Assembly (NCBI GenBank): GCA_902766825.1
Contig: CACXFB010000026.1
Coordinates: 1-64,000 of the forward strand
Direction of reading: 5' to 3'
Source of the DNA: an uncultured Lachnospiraceae bacterium
GTDB taxonomy: Bacteria > Bacillota > Clostridia > Lachnospirales > Lachnospiraceae
DNA: 64,000 nucleotides
The number at the start of each line of letters is the position of its first letter. The stretch's first letter is position 1. A program made the position numbers and the translations under genes. Below are positions 46,124 to 55,150 of this stretch, piece by piece. Under the pieces are notes generated by a model. The model worked only from the letters and a program-made list of their open reading frames with translations, was not told where the DNA came from and made no database searches.

Positions 46124-47096
46124 TATATTTGAAGTAATAAATGATGCAAAAAGTATTGCGATTGCAGGACACATCAGACCAGATGGTGATTGCCTTGGTA
46201 GCGTAACAGGTCTTGCAAGTTACATTAAAGATAATTATCCTGACAAGAATGTGGAGATTTTTCTTGAAAATGTACCTGAAAGATTTGCAGATTTAGCAAT
46301 GGTTGATAAAATCGTCACAGATTATCCAAGAAGAGATCCTTTTGATGTGTTTATAAGTCTTGATTGTGCGGATATGTCACGCTTTGAACAGGCTAAGGAA
46401 TACTTTGAAAATGCAGCGCTTACAGTTAATATAGATCATCATATCAGTAACAATTCATATGCAAAGGTTAATCATGTGCTTGCTGATTCAAGCTCTACTG
46501 CGGAAGTACTTTTTAATCTTATGGATGAAGATAAGATTTCTTATGAGACTGCACGAAGTCTGTACACAGGAATAATACATGATACAGGTGTATTTAAGCA
46601 TTCAAGCACTTCTCCTGTAACAATGAATGTAGCAGGAAAGCTTATGGCAAAAGGACTTGATGTATCATCTATTATTGATGATAGTTTTTACAGAAAGACA
46701 TACACACAGAATCAGATTCTTGGCCGTTGCCTTCTTGAAAGTATGCTAGTACTTGACGGCAAAGTAGTTGTCTCAGCTCTTAGCAGAAAAATGATGGCAT
46801 TTTATGGTGCAACATCAGAGGATCTTGATGGTATAATTGACCAGCTTCGTGTAACAAAAGGTGTAGAGGTTGCAATACTTATACATGAGACAGGAGAGCA
46901 GATTTACAAGGTAAGCATGCGCTCTAACGGCAAGATTAATGTTAATACAATCTGTAGTTATTTTGGTGGTGGCGGACACGTAAGAGCATCAGGATGTATG
47001 ATGAGTGGTTCGTTGCATGATGTAATTAATAATCTTACAGAGCATATTGAAAAGCAGATAAAAGAAATCGGAGGGGAAACTTGTATAACGGAGTAA
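46116..47096 (+). CDS. nrnA: NrnA bifunctional oligoribonuclease / pAp phosphatase (DHH family)
   Basis: 326 residues. DHH domain motifs GHIRPDGDCLGS, SLDCADMSRF, NIDHHISNN and IIHDTGVFKHSS, and the DHHA1 end YFGGGGHVRASGC. It degrades nanoRNA and removes phosphate from pAp. ATG at 46116 gives the family N-terminus MNNIFEVI; ATGs at 46101 and 46107 would overlap rbfA more. Usual place between rbfA and truB. Confidence 0.95.
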   Translation: MNNIFEVINDAKSIAIAGHIRPDGDCLGSVTGLASYIKDNYPDKNVEIFLENVPERFADLAMVDKIVTDYPRRDPFDVFISLDCADMSRFEQAKEYFENAALTVNIDHHISNNSYAKVNHVLADSSSTAEVLFNLMDEDKISYETARSLYTGIIHDTGVFKHSSTSPVTMNVAGKLMAKGLDVSSIIDDSFYRKTYTQNQILGRCLLESMLVLDGKVVVSALSRKMMAFYGATSEDLDGIIDQLRVTKGVEVAILIHETGEQIYKVSMRSNGKINVNTICSYFGGGGHVRASGCMMSGSLHDVINNLTEHIEKQIKEIGGETCITE

Positions 47097-47995
47097 TTAT
47101 TGTTGACAAGGAAAAAGGATATACTTCCCATGATGTAGTTGCAAAGCTAAGAGGAATACTCCATATGAAAAAAATCGGGCATACAGGAACTCTTGATCCG
47201 GATGCTACGGGAGTATTGCCGGTTTGTCTTGGAAATGCTACAAAAGTATGTGATATGCTTACGGACAGCACTAAGACTTATGAAGCTGTAATGAAACTTG
47301 GAATCGTAACTGACAGCCAGGATATGACCGGTAAAGTCCTTGAGAGCTTTAACGGTGTGTATCCGGATGCCAAGACAATTAAAGAGGCAATCGCATCATT
47401 TGTCGGAGAATACAATCAGATTCCGCCTATGTATTCGGCGCTTAAGGTTAACGGAAAGAAACTCTATGAGCTTGCAAGAGCAGGTGTGGAAGTTGAACGT
47501 AAACCGCGAAAAGTCGTTATAGGCAGTATCATCGCAGGTGAGCCGGACGAAGTTAACCATACGGTTACAATGACAGTGGAATGTTCAAAAGGAACATACA
47601 TAAGAACGCTTTGTCATGATATCGGACAGGCACTCGGATGCGGCGCATGTATGGAAAGTCTTATAAGAACAAGAGTAGGAGCATTTTCAAAAAATAATGC
47701 TCTTAAGCTTGATGATATCGTAAAGCTTCGTGATGAAGGAAAACTTGATGATATTATAGTGTCTGTAGAAGATGTTTTTTCGAAGCTAAGAGCCATACAT
47801 ACAACTAATGATAAAGGACTTGATAACGGTAACAAGCTTAAGATTAGTGAGGTTAAGGCAGATTTTAAGCAGGCAGATGATAAAGAACTGGTAAGGGCAT
47901 ATAACAGTAAAGGTGAGTTTGCGGCAGTATACATGTACAATGCAGCTGCCCGTGAATATAAACCTTACAAGATGTTTAATACGATTACAAAATAG
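47081..47995 (+). CDS. truB: tRNA pseudouridine-55 synthase TruB
   Basis: 304 residues from TTG with GGAGGGG 4 bp upstream. N-terminal GVIIVDKEKGYTSHDVV, catalytic aspartate in HTGTLDPDATGVLPVCLG, and a C-terminal PUA-like part. It isomerises U55 in the tRNA T arm. Overlaps nrnA by 16 bp. Confidence 0.97.
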   Translation: MYNGVIIVDKEKGYTSHDVVAKLRGILHMKKIGHTGTLDPDATGVLPVCLGNATKVCDMLTDSTKTYEAVMKLGIVTDSQDMTGKVLESFNGVYPDAKTIKEAIASFVGEYNQIPPMYSALKVNGKKLYELARAGVEVERKPRKVVIGSIIAGEPDEVNHTVTMTVECSKGTYIRTLCHDIGQALGCGACMESLIRTRVGAFSKNNALKLDDIVKLRDEGKLDDIIVSVEDVFSKLRAIHTTNDKGLDNGNKLKISEVKADFKQADDKELVRAYNSKGEFAAVYMYNAAAREYKPYKMFNTITK

Positions 47996-48010
47996 ATTTA
48001 TGTGGTGCAT

Positions 48011-48904
48011 ATGAAAATAATCTGTTCAAGAGATTTTAAATTGAATAATACATGTGTGACGCTCGGAAAGTTTGACGGAATACATAAAGGACACAGGCTG
48101 TTAATTGACAGTGCGGTAGCATACGCAAAAGACCTTTGCAGCAAAGGGATTGATGCAAAAAGCGTGGTGTTTACATTGGATCTTGCGCGCAAAAGTATAT
48201 ATACCATGGAAAAGAAGCTTAAGCTTATAGAAGAATGCGGTGTTGATGTGTGTATTGTATATCCTTTTGATGAGATGACAATGAACATGGAAGCACAGGA
48301 TTTTATTGAAAATGTGCTTGTAGGTCAGCTTGGAACGAAACACATAGTAGTCGGAGAAGATTTTGCTTTCGGACATGGCAGAAAAGGCAATGTAAAAATG
48401 CTTCGTATGTTCGCAGAAAAATCCGGATACGAGGTTGATGTTAAAGAAAAAATCAGCATAGATGATAACATTGTGAGTTCGACGTATATAAAAGAGTGTC
48501 TGGACAAAGGTGATGTAAAAAATGCAGGAAAATACCTCGGACGCAATTACAGTATTGAAGGTCGTGTTATTCACGGAAAGCAGCTTGGAAGAACAATAGG
48601 ATTTCCTACTGCAAATATTGATATTTCAGAAGATACAATCGTTCCTAAATTAGGTGTGTATGACACTCGCGTGTATGTTGATGACAAAGAATATAAAGGA
48701 ATAACTAACATTGGCCACCGACCTACAGTGGACGGCGGCAATGTTAATGTTGAAACCAATATCTTTGGTTTTGATAAAGATATATATGGTAAAACCATAA
48801 AAGTTGATTTTGTAAGCTTCATCAGAGGTGAAAAGAAATTTGCCTCTGTTGATGAATTAAAAGAGCAGATAAAAAAAGATTATGATTTTGTTCTAAGATA
48901 TTGA
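48011..48904 (+). CDS. ribF: Bifunctional riboflavin kinase / FAD synthetase
   Basis: 297 residues. FAD synthetase nucleotidyl domain with TLGKFDGIHKGHRLL and the GEDFAFGHGRKGN loop; riboflavin kinase domain with GRVIHGKQLGRTIGFPTANI and LGVYDTRVYV. It turns riboflavin to FMN and FAD. ATG at 48011 is chosen; GTGs at 48002 and 48005 also read in frame and the ribosome site is weak. The 3' end overlaps a convergent gene by 25 bp. Confidence 0.96.
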   Translation: MKIICSRDFKLNNTCVTLGKFDGIHKGHRLLIDSAVAYAKDLCSKGIDAKSVVFTLDLARKSIYTMEKKLKLIEECGVDVCIVYPFDEMTMNMEAQDFIENVLVGQLGTKHIVVGEDFAFGHGRKGNVKMLRMFAEKSGYEVDVKEKISIDDNIVSSTYIKECLDKGDVKNAGKYLGRNYSIEGRVIHGKQLGRTIGFPTANIDISEDTIVPKLGVYDTRVYVDDKEYKGITNIGHRPTVDGGNVNVETNIFGFDKDIYGKTIKVDFVSFIRGEKKFASVDELKEQIKKDYDFVLRY

Positions 48905-49287
48905 ACATGATCTGCATTACTTGTAAATGCACTCGGATCTTTTATCTTCATAAGTTCGTCATATTGTTCGTACATTCTTTGAACCGCATTTTCAAGAAGA
49001 TAATAATGCTTGATATACGGAATCAGAAGAACGATAAAACCAAGTGTAAGTACAAAAGGCGCCGGCATGGCACTAAGAAGTGTGAGTGTAAGCGAAATGA
49101 TTGTAAGTAGTGCAAATGTAACTGTTACAATCAAATGTATCATTCGCTCATGGGCAAAGAATCCAATCTGAATGAGATGATTCTTAATTGCACTGTCTAA
49201 AGATTCTTCACACTCTTCAGGATTATTTTTGTACATATCAATTATACAGTCCATATATTTTAGATAATCGAGAATTCTTTTTTTCAT
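48880..49287 (-). CDS. Two-helix membrane protein of unknown function, convergent with ribF
   Basis: 135 residues from ATG at 49287 (AGAAAGGAAAG 7 bp upstream on the minus strand). N-terminal helix-forming region (MKKRILDYLKYMDCIIDMYKN), an amphipathic stretch (LIQIGFFAHERMIHLI), two closely spaced membrane segments (about residues 58-100) and a cytoplasmic coiled-coil-like tail (HYYLLENAVQRMYEQYDELMKIKD). No family recognised. The last 25 bp overlap the end of ribF on the other strand. Confidence 0.75.
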   Translation of the reverse strand: MKKRILDYLKYMDCIIDMYKNNPEECEESLDSAIKNHLIQIGFFAHERMIHLIVTVTFALLTIISLTLTLLSAMPAPFVLTLGFIVLLIPYIKHYYLLENAVQRMYEQYDELMKIKDPSAFTSNADHVQYLRTKS

Positions 49288-49342
49288 CAGCAATCTTTCC
49301 TTTCTGATTATTGGTCTGATTAGAATACCTGACACTATATTA

Positions 49343-49371
49343 ATTATAAATATTTTTGTTCAATCATACAA
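49343..49371 (-). promoter_or_regulatory. Predicted promoter of the minus-strand membrane protein
   Basis: On the minus strand, TTGTAT (49371-49366) and TATAAT (49348-49343), spacer 17 bp, about 55 bp before the ATG at 49287. Confidence 0.6.
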
Positions 49372-49391
49372 CAATATGAATGGAGTTTATT

Positions 49392-49901
49392 ATGTTTAAA
49401 AATTTTTATCCTGATGATTATTATGATAACGCATATGCCATTGACTACGAAAAAGAGTATGAAAAAGGCGTGCGCGGTATTCTTTTTGATATAGACAACA
49501 CTCTTGTTGAGCACGGACAGGATGCAACGCCACAGTCCGATGCGCTTATTGAAAGACTTAAAAGCATAGGTTTCAAAGTGTGCTTTATATCTAACAACAA
49601 GCAGCCTCGAGTTGACAGAATGAATAAAAATGTTAATGTATATAGTATAAGCGATGCCCATAAACCATCCAGAAAAAACTATATAAAAGCTATGGAGATT
49701 ATGGGAACGGATACAGGCAGCACGCTCTTTGTCGGCGATCAGATATTTACTGATGTCTATGGTGCAAAGAGAGCGGGAATACGTTCGTATCTTGTCGGTC
49801 AGATTGCAAAACATGAAGAGATTCAGATTGTCCTTAAGAGAAAACTTGAGAAGATAATTCTATATTTTTATTTTAAAAAGAATCCGGTAAAAAACAGTTA
49901 A
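49392..49901 (+). CDS. yqeG: YqeG-family HAD phosphatase
   Basis: 169 residues from ATG at 49392 (TGGAG 6 bp upstream; the ATG at 49380 lies before the ribosome site). HAD motif I GILFDIDNTLVEHG, motif II CFISNNKQPR, and the FVGDQIFTDVYGAKRAGI motif identify YqeG, a subfamily IIIA phosphatase conserved next to aro genes in Firmicutes. Its substrate is not settled; related enzymes act on phosphatidylglycerophosphate. Confidence 0.9.
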   Translation: MFKNFYPDDYYDNAYAIDYEKEYEKGVRGILFDIDNTLVEHGQDATPQSDALIERLKSIGFKVCFISNNKQPRVDRMNKNVNVYSISDAHKPSRKNYIKAMEIMGTDTGSTLFVGDQIFTDVYGAKRAGIRSYLVGQIAKHEEIQIVLKRKLEKIILYFYFKKNPVKNS

Positions 49902-49932
49902 TTAAATATGCCGGTAAAAGGAGCCAGGGAAT

Positions 49933-50433
49933 ATGAGCAATATAGTTCTTATAGGATTTATGGCAAGCGGGAAGACAACGGTAGGCAACAGACTTGCAAG
50001 TGTGTCAGGCTATAGGCTTGTTGATACGGATGAAGAGATTGTAAAAAAAGAAGGCAGAAGCATTAATGATATTTTTGCTACTGACGGCGAACCATACTTT
50101 AGAAAGTTAGAGACTTCCATGATAGAGGAGATGGCAGATAAGCTTGATAACTGCATCATTTCCACAGGAGGTGGACTTGCAATAACACCGGGTAACGACG
50201 AGAAGCTTCGTAAACTCGGAAAAGTGGTATATCTTAAAGTCACACCCGAAACAGTACTTAAAAGAATAAGTGGTGATTCCTCAAGACCATTGCTTGCAGG
50301 TGATGCAAAAAGCAAGACATTAAATCTTTTAGCTTACAGACAGCCTATATATGAGCAGTGTGCAGACATCGCTATTGACACGGACGATAAAAGTGTGGAC
50401 ATGATTGTGGACATGATAATGAGAAACATTTAA
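49933..50433 (+). CDS. aroK: Shikimate kinase
   Basis: 166 residues, the usual size. Walker A GFMASGKTTVGNRLA, shikimate-binding DTDEEIVKKEGRSI and STGGGLAITPGN, lid region SSRPLLAG. Fifth step of the shikimate pathway. It lies 31 bp after yqeG and before aroQ. aroE is about 5 kb downstream on the other strand. Confidence 0.97.
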   Translation: MSNIVLIGFMASGKTTVGNRLASVSGYRLVDTDEEIVKKEGRSINDIFATDGEPYFRKLETSMIEEMADKLDNCIISTGGGLAITPGNDEKLRKLGKVVYLKVTPETVLKRISGDSSRPLLAGDAKSKTLNLLAYRQPIYEQCADIAIDTDDKSVDMIVDMIMRNI

Positions 50434-50462
50434 CGGAATTATCGAAAGGAAATGTGATATAC

Positions 50463-50891
50463 ATGAACATTTTAATAATTAACGGACCAAACATTAATTT
50501 TCTAGGAATAAGGGAAAAAGGAATATACGGCAATCAGGATTATAATTATCTTCTTGAAATGATTGATAAGAAAGCAAAAGAGACAGGTGATGATATCGAG
50601 GTATTTCAGAGTAATGGCGAAGGAGAGATAATAGACCGTATACAGCAGGCATATCATGAAAAGAAGGATGCCATAATCATTAATCCGGGTGCGTATACGC
50701 ATTACAGTTATGCAATCCGTGATGCACTTGCTTCTTTTGAATGCAAAAAAATAGAGGTTCATATCTCTAACGTACATAAGAGAGAAGAATTTAGACATAT
50801 ATCAGTAACAGCACCGGTGTGCGACGGACAGATAGTGGGAATGGGGCTGTATGGATATATAATGGCGATTGATGCAGTTAAGATGATATAA
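50463..50891 (+). CDS. aroQ: 3-dehydroquinate dehydratase, type II
   Basis: 142 residues. Motifs NGPNINFLGIREKGIYG, NPGAYTHYSYAIRDAL (with the catalytic region) and EVHISNVHKREEFRH. Third step of the shikimate pathway. ATG at 50463; a GTG three codons earlier is closer to the GAAAGGA site. A strong terminator follows. Confidence 0.97.
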   Translation: MNILIINGPNINFLGIREKGIYGNQDYNYLLEMIDKKAKETGDDIEVFQSNGEGEIIDRIQQAYHEKKDAIIINPGAYTHYSYAIRDALASFECKKIEVHISNVHKREEFRHISVTAPVCDGQIVGMGLYGYIMAIDAVKMI

Positions 50892-50895
50892 GAAG

Positions 50896-50930
50896 AAAAA
50901 TGCAGGACTTTAATGTGCCTGTATTTTTTT
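50896..50930 (+). terminator. Intrinsic terminator after aroQ
   Basis: AAAAATGCAGG (50896-50906) pairs with CCTGTATTTTT (50918-50928) with one G-U pair around an 11-nt loop and a T run. It marks the left edge of the accessory islet. Confidence 0.85.
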
Positions 50931-51013
50931 GTCCATTTTTATAGATTTATTTCGTCTTTATATTAAAAGGCGGTATATTGTTGAATTACAATACTGTAAT
51001 CTAAAAGAACATG

Positions 51014-51275
51014 AAATGACAGTAACTTATATGTGATTGATACTGATACTGATGGGGCGTTGTTTTTAAAGGAGGGCGAAGAATATGCTATGAATATTAA
51101 AAAAAGGACTGATTTAGTTAAGTTAGGACAGGATTATTGGTGGTATTATTATTATGCTCCTTTAAATGAAGATGATAAATTACTAAGTCCGCAGGGAAGT
51201 ATAACAGATGGAATAAGAGTTTATATCGGAAAACAGATCATAGACCTGATTGAAAGTGAGCAAAAACGTGACTAA
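51014..51275 (+). pseudogene. Truncated orphan copy of the islet lipoprotein gene (3' end only)
   Basis: 262 bp match 54889-55150, the end of the intact lipoprotein gene, with about 15 differences and no gap, up to and including the stop codon. The frame can be read from GTG at 51033 (80 residues), but there is no signal peptide, lipobox or clear ribosome site. Outside this stretch, about 120 bp before it and about 260 bp after it (51276-51536) hold no gene that I can see. It is a remnant, or a donor segment for recombination. Confidence 0.8.
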
Positions 51276-51439
51276 AAAGGCTGTATGCATTCCAAAATGC
51301 AACAATGCAGAAAAATACAAATTATAAAAATATAAATTATTTCAAAATAAAAATGGAATGAAATTTGTCTGCATTATACATTTGTTATGCCGTTCGTGTC
51401 GTAAAACGTGTCGTTCGTGCTTGGCAAGTGTATAAGTTA

Positions 51440-51469
51440 TTGATTTATGAATGTATATGTGTATATAAT
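51440..51469 (+). promoter_or_regulatory. Predicted promoter of the secreted metzincin-like protein
   Basis: TTGATT (51440-51445) and TATAAT (51464-51469), spacer 18 bp, giving a leader of about 60 nt. A second TATAAT at 51507 has no matching -35 box. Confidence 0.5.
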
Positions 51470-51536
51470 TATACATAATAAGAAACAAGTTTTTATATGT
51501 AAATGTTATAATAATTTTTAAGGAGGTATGGAACAA

Positions 51537-54302
51537 ATGATGAAAAGAACAGCAGTTAAATTATCAGAGCGGATTACAATTTTAACATCTATTCTTGTTG
51601 CTATATTTATTACAGGTTTGATTGGGATAAATGTCAGAGTTGATAGTACATTAGCAAAGCAGAATTTGGAACTGAAAGAAGGTGAAAAAAGGGATATTGC
51701 TGAAGATTGCAATATACTTAATTATGTTGATGAAAGTGAGTTTCGTTTACAGAATCATGTAGAAAGAATGTATGACCAAGAAAGTTTGAATACATATGTT
51801 TTCAAAAATGGTGATGGAACTAATTCGGTATATTTCTTTGATGATAATTTGAAGTATCGTGACGAGAGTGGGTCAATAATAGAGAAGGATTTATCATTAG
51901 TCAGAGTATCTGATGCATATACAGTGAAAAGTAATGATGTTCAAGTGAAACTTCCTGTTAACATAAAAAATGGTGTTAAAATATCATATCTTGATAACTT
52001 AATAAATGTTACACCTGTTGCGAAGCAAATGTCGGATGCAATAAATAAAAATTCTTATATTGAATATAAAAATGTATTTGGTAAAGGAATAAATTTGAGG
52101 TATTCACCTTTGTTATCAGGGCTTAAAGAGGATATAGTGGTGGAGAGCTTTAGTAATCTATCGAAAGATAATATAACTTTTTCTTTTGAATTAACAGTAA
52201 ACGGACAAATCATGATGAAGGATGAGGAAGGGTACTATCTTGAAGGGGAAATTAATGGGGAGAAAATAAGATTAGGAAATGTAATGATGTATGATGCGAA
52301 CAATTCACTTGGAATTGGAACAATAAATGTAAAAACTGTTAGTGAAGGAGAAAAATATATTATTTCTATTATTCCTGATATGGATTATTTGAAAAATTCG
52401 GATACAGTATATCCTGTAATTATTGATCCATCTATAACTATTTCTGATAACACTCACGGAGCAAATGCGATTGTAGATGCACCTGTCTTTTCTGGATTTC
52501 CTGCACAAAATTTTGGAACATATGTTTATGACAGGGTAGGTAAGACAACGGATAGCTTTAAGATAGGAAGAACTGCAATAAGGTTATCTGGAATGACTTC
52601 AACTAATGTTTACAAAAATGCTACAGCGGCCAATATCTCAAGCGTAAAGTTTTATGTAAAGGAATCATCTGGTGCATCAACACAGACAATAAAACTACAT
52701 CCCTTGACTTCAAATACAACATGGACAGAATCTAATATAACATGGAATAATATTGGCAGTTATGATACGAGTGTTAATTATGGAAATACGATGTCTAATG
52801 CACAGTGGACATCATTTGACATAACAAATCTTGTGAAAGCATGGAAGAATGGTACGTACTCTGCAAAAGCTGGATTTATAATGAAAAATCAGAATGAAGC
52901 AAATAACGAAAGTTTCTTTTCTTCTGAATTTTCAACAACGTCTTACAGACCATATGTTGTATTGACATATATACCAACAATTAGGTTAAAATATTCCAGT
53001 GTAACCATGTCGATAGGACAAACACAAATATTTGAAGTAAATGCGTGTATACCTGATAGTTATTCTGTAAAATGGTTGTCGTCTAACACAAGAATAGCAA
53101 CAGTTAATGCTGATACTGGACTTGTGACGGCAAAGGCATCTGGAGAGATAAAGATAAAGGCTTATTGTCCACAGGATTCAAGTTTATTTGGATTTATTAC
53201 ATTGAAAGTAAGTCATTCGGGGGCTCCTACTACTGGAATTTCATCCGGAGAAGTATATATGGTGAAAAATGTTTCAAAAGGAACGTATCTTAGGGCAAAT
53301 AGTTTAACAAATGCTTCTTTAGTATCCAAAAATGAAATGGATGGTAAACAGTTATGGTATGTTGTACTAACGTCTACGGGATATAAGCTATATTCTATGG
53401 GAATAAAGGATATATATTCTGGCGGAGCTAATGATACTTTACTTAGAGGATATACCAAGGATATGTCGCCACGAATAGCTAACGATGGAAATGTATATGG
53501 GGGATGGTCGATATCATATAATGGTGGATACTATTATCTAACTAATGTTCATGATGACTATAATGATACATCTATATCAGCAAATGCAACTGATAACAAT
53601 GTAAAGAGTGTATCATTAAATTCTGAAACAAATTATGCACGATGGAGATTTGAAAAAATTGAAAAATCAACATTTAATAACTATTGGGAAGGTGATTATA
53701 TCGGACAGGCAGGAAATGCAAGATATATAAAGTTTATAATAGATTCAACAGGGGCTGATTCGGTATATTTGAATGATGTTTTTCAAGAAGAGGATTTTTA
53801 TGTGATTGATGACTGGAAGAATAAATCAAGTAACATAATTATATATGGTCCCAATGATACAGTTCCGCCTGGGATTTCATATACGGGTGTGACTTTTAAG
53901 GGAAAAATATTTACTTTAGAAGGTGGAGAATTTGATGACAATACAATGGGAGAAACATGGGGAATTGATAATTTTGGAAATGATATGTGGTGGTATGACA
54001 ATTGGAACTCAATTATTATATATTTAAATGTTAATGCAGGAACTGTATTAGATGGTAGTGATGAGGAAAACTATAGATTTAGAGAGAAAACTATACTACA
54101 TGAGATGGGACATGCACAGAAACTTGCACATCCGATGCAAATTGAAGATATTGCAATTGTTTTAAATGGTAGGGGGGGATATTCTAGTAATACTTCTGTT
54201 GTTGCTCTTATGAACCAATGGAATCCTATGAGTAGTTCTAATATAACATGTAGAAAACCAAAGTTACATGATTTGATAAATTTAAAAAATAAATGGGAAT
54301 AG
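51537..54302 (+). CDS. Secreted modular protein with DNRLRE, Ig-like, ricin-like and C-terminal metzincin-type protease domains
   Basis: 921 residues from ATG at 51537 (AAGGAGG 10 bp upstream; ATGs at 51528 and 51540 are alternatives). N-terminal hydrophobic segment (about 15-35, ITILTSILVAIFITGLIGI) acts as signal or anchor. Then an N-terminal region as in wall-associated Rhs-type proteins (to about 290), a DNRLRE-like domain (about 290-480), a Big_2-like domain (about 481-558), a ricin-type beta-trefoil (about 567-710), and a C-terminal domain with the zinc motif HEMGHAQKLAH (H855, E856, H859, H865) and a possible Met-turn ALMNQWNPM near 889. That HExxHxxxxxH spacing is the metzincin pattern, though the usual Gly is Lys. 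No LPxTG. Codon use looks more AT-rich than neighbours. Confidence 0.85.
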   Translation: MMKRTAVKLSERITILTSILVAIFITGLIGINVRVDSTLAKQNLELKEGEKRDIAEDCNILNYVDESEFRLQNHVERMYDQESLNTYVFKNGDGTNSVYFFDDNLKYRDESGSIIEKDLSLVRVSDAYTVKSNDVQVKLPVNIKNGVKISYLDNLINVTPVAKQMSDAINKNSYIEYKNVFGKGINLRYSPLLSGLKEDIVVESFSNLSKDNITFSFELTVNGQIMMKDEEGYYLEGEINGEKIRLGNVMMYDANNSLGIGTINVKTVSEGEKYIISIIPDMDYLKNSDTVYPVIIDPSITISDNTHGANAIVDAPVFSGFPAQNFGTYVYDRVGKTTDSFKIGRTAIRLSGMTSTNVYKNATAANISSVKFYVKESSGASTQTIKLHPLTSNTTWTESNITWNNIGSYDTSVNYGNTMSNAQWTSFDITNLVKAWKNGTYSAKAGFIMKNQNEANNESFFSSEFSTTSYRPYVVLTYIPTIRLKYSSVTMSIGQTQIFEVNACIPDSYSVKWLSSNTRIATVNADTGLVTAKASGEIKIKAYCPQDSSLFGFITLKVSHSGAPTTGISSGEVYMVKNVSKGTYLRANSLTNASLVSKNEMDGKQLWYVVLTSTGYKLYSMGIKDIYSGGANDTLLRGYTKDMSPRIANDGNVYGGWSISYNGGYYYLTNVHDDYNDTSISANATDNNVKSVSLNSETNYARWRFEKIEKSTFNNYWEGDYIGQAGNARYIKFIIDSTGADSVYLNDVFQEEDFYVIDDWKNKSSNIIIYGPNDTVPPGISYTGVTFKGKIFTLEGGEFDDNTMGETWGIDNFGNDMWWYDNWNSIIIYLNVNAGTVLDGSDEENYRFREKTILHEMGHAQKLAHPMQIEDIAIVLNGRGGYSSNTSVVALMNQWNPMSSSNITCRKPKLHDLINLKNKWE

Positions 54303-54316
54303 AAGGAGCGGTTATT

Positions 54317-55150
54317 ATGAGAAGGAATTATAATGTTTTGGTAATAGGTGCTATGATATTAAGTATGAGTTCTTGTGGGGTAACATCAGATAATATAGAA
54401 GATGCTATAATTGATGCATCTTCTCAAACTGTTGAGAACGCAGAACAAATAAAAATAAATGAAGATACCCTCAGCTTTGAAGAAATAATGGGAATAAAAA
54501 TGAATGGCTATGCTGTTGTAGACAGATATTTAGATGATATTAGAAAATATATGAAGAGTTCCAGAGAGAATGGAAATAATGAATCATTAGTATATTCAAG
54601 AGTTCTTAGTTGTGCATATTATGTTAATGAAAAAAATGTTGGTGCCAGAGTATATGAACTTGAGATAACAAATGTTTCTAAAGACTTTAACGACGCAGAT
54701 TTAAAGAAAGGTGATATAGTTAAGGTTGTGGTTGCCGGAAATATATCAGGAGGAAAAGCTGCTGATAATCAAAATTCCGTGAGGGTTACACAAATTATCT
54801 TAAAAAATGAGGAAGATTTGGATGATATAATTAACTCGAATACACCAAGTATTAAAATAGGTTCTGATGATTATTATAGAATTTATTTAAATGACAGTAA
54901 CTTATATGTGATTGATACTGATACTGATGGAGCGTTGTTTTTAAAGAATGGCGAAGAATATGCTATGAATATTAAAAAAAGGACTGATTTAGTTAAGTTA
55001 GGACAGGATTATTGGTGGTATTATTATTGTGCTCCTTTAAATGAAGATGATAAATTATTAAGTCAGCAGGGAAGTATAACAGATGGAATTAGAGTTTATA
55101 TTGGAAAACAAATTATAGACCTTATTGAAGATGAGCAAAAACGTGATTAG
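54317..55150 (+). CDS. Predicted lipoprotein paired with the metzincin-like protein, unknown function
   Basis: 277 residues from ATG at 54317 with AGAAGGAG 8 bp upstream, 14 bp after the protease gene. Signal with a near-lipobox MSSC near residue 20 (ILSMSSCG). The mature part has an N-terminal segment with SFEEIMGIKMNGYAVV and a C-terminal domain of about 85 residues, Asp/Tyr rich (WWYYYCAPLNEDDK). No family recognised. Tight spacing suggests cotranscription with the protease. Its 3' 262 bp are duplicated at 51014-51275. An inhibitor or immunity role is a hypothesis. Confidence 0.75.
   Translation: MRRNYNVLVIGAMILSMSSCGVTSDNIEDAIIDASSQTVENAEQIKINEDTLSFEEIMGIKMNGYAVVDRYLDDIRKYMKSSRENGNNESLVYSRVLSCAYYVNEKNVGARVYELEITNVSKDFNDADLKKGDIVKVVVAGNISGGKAADNQNSVRVTQIILKNEEDLDDIINSNTPSIKIGSDDYYRIYLNDSNLYVIDTDTDGALFLKNGEEYAMNIKKRTDLVKLGQDYWWYYYCAPLNEDDKLLSQQGSITDGIRVYIGKQIIDLIEDEQKRD
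54889..55150 (+). repeat. Direct repeat, right copy (partner of 51014-51275)
   Basis: The last 262 bp of the lipoprotein gene match 51014-51275 in the same orientation at about 94%, flanking 3.6 kb that contains the protease gene. Several differences are synonymous third-base changes, and both copies keep an open frame, hinting that the copy was coding for some time after duplication. Confidence 0.9.

Noticed and set aside
51285..51420. Short inverted and direct repeats (TGCATT/AATGCA; two CGTTCGTG) as possible transposon ends
   Set aside because: Too short, not at matching edges of the islet, and no transposase or integrase is present.
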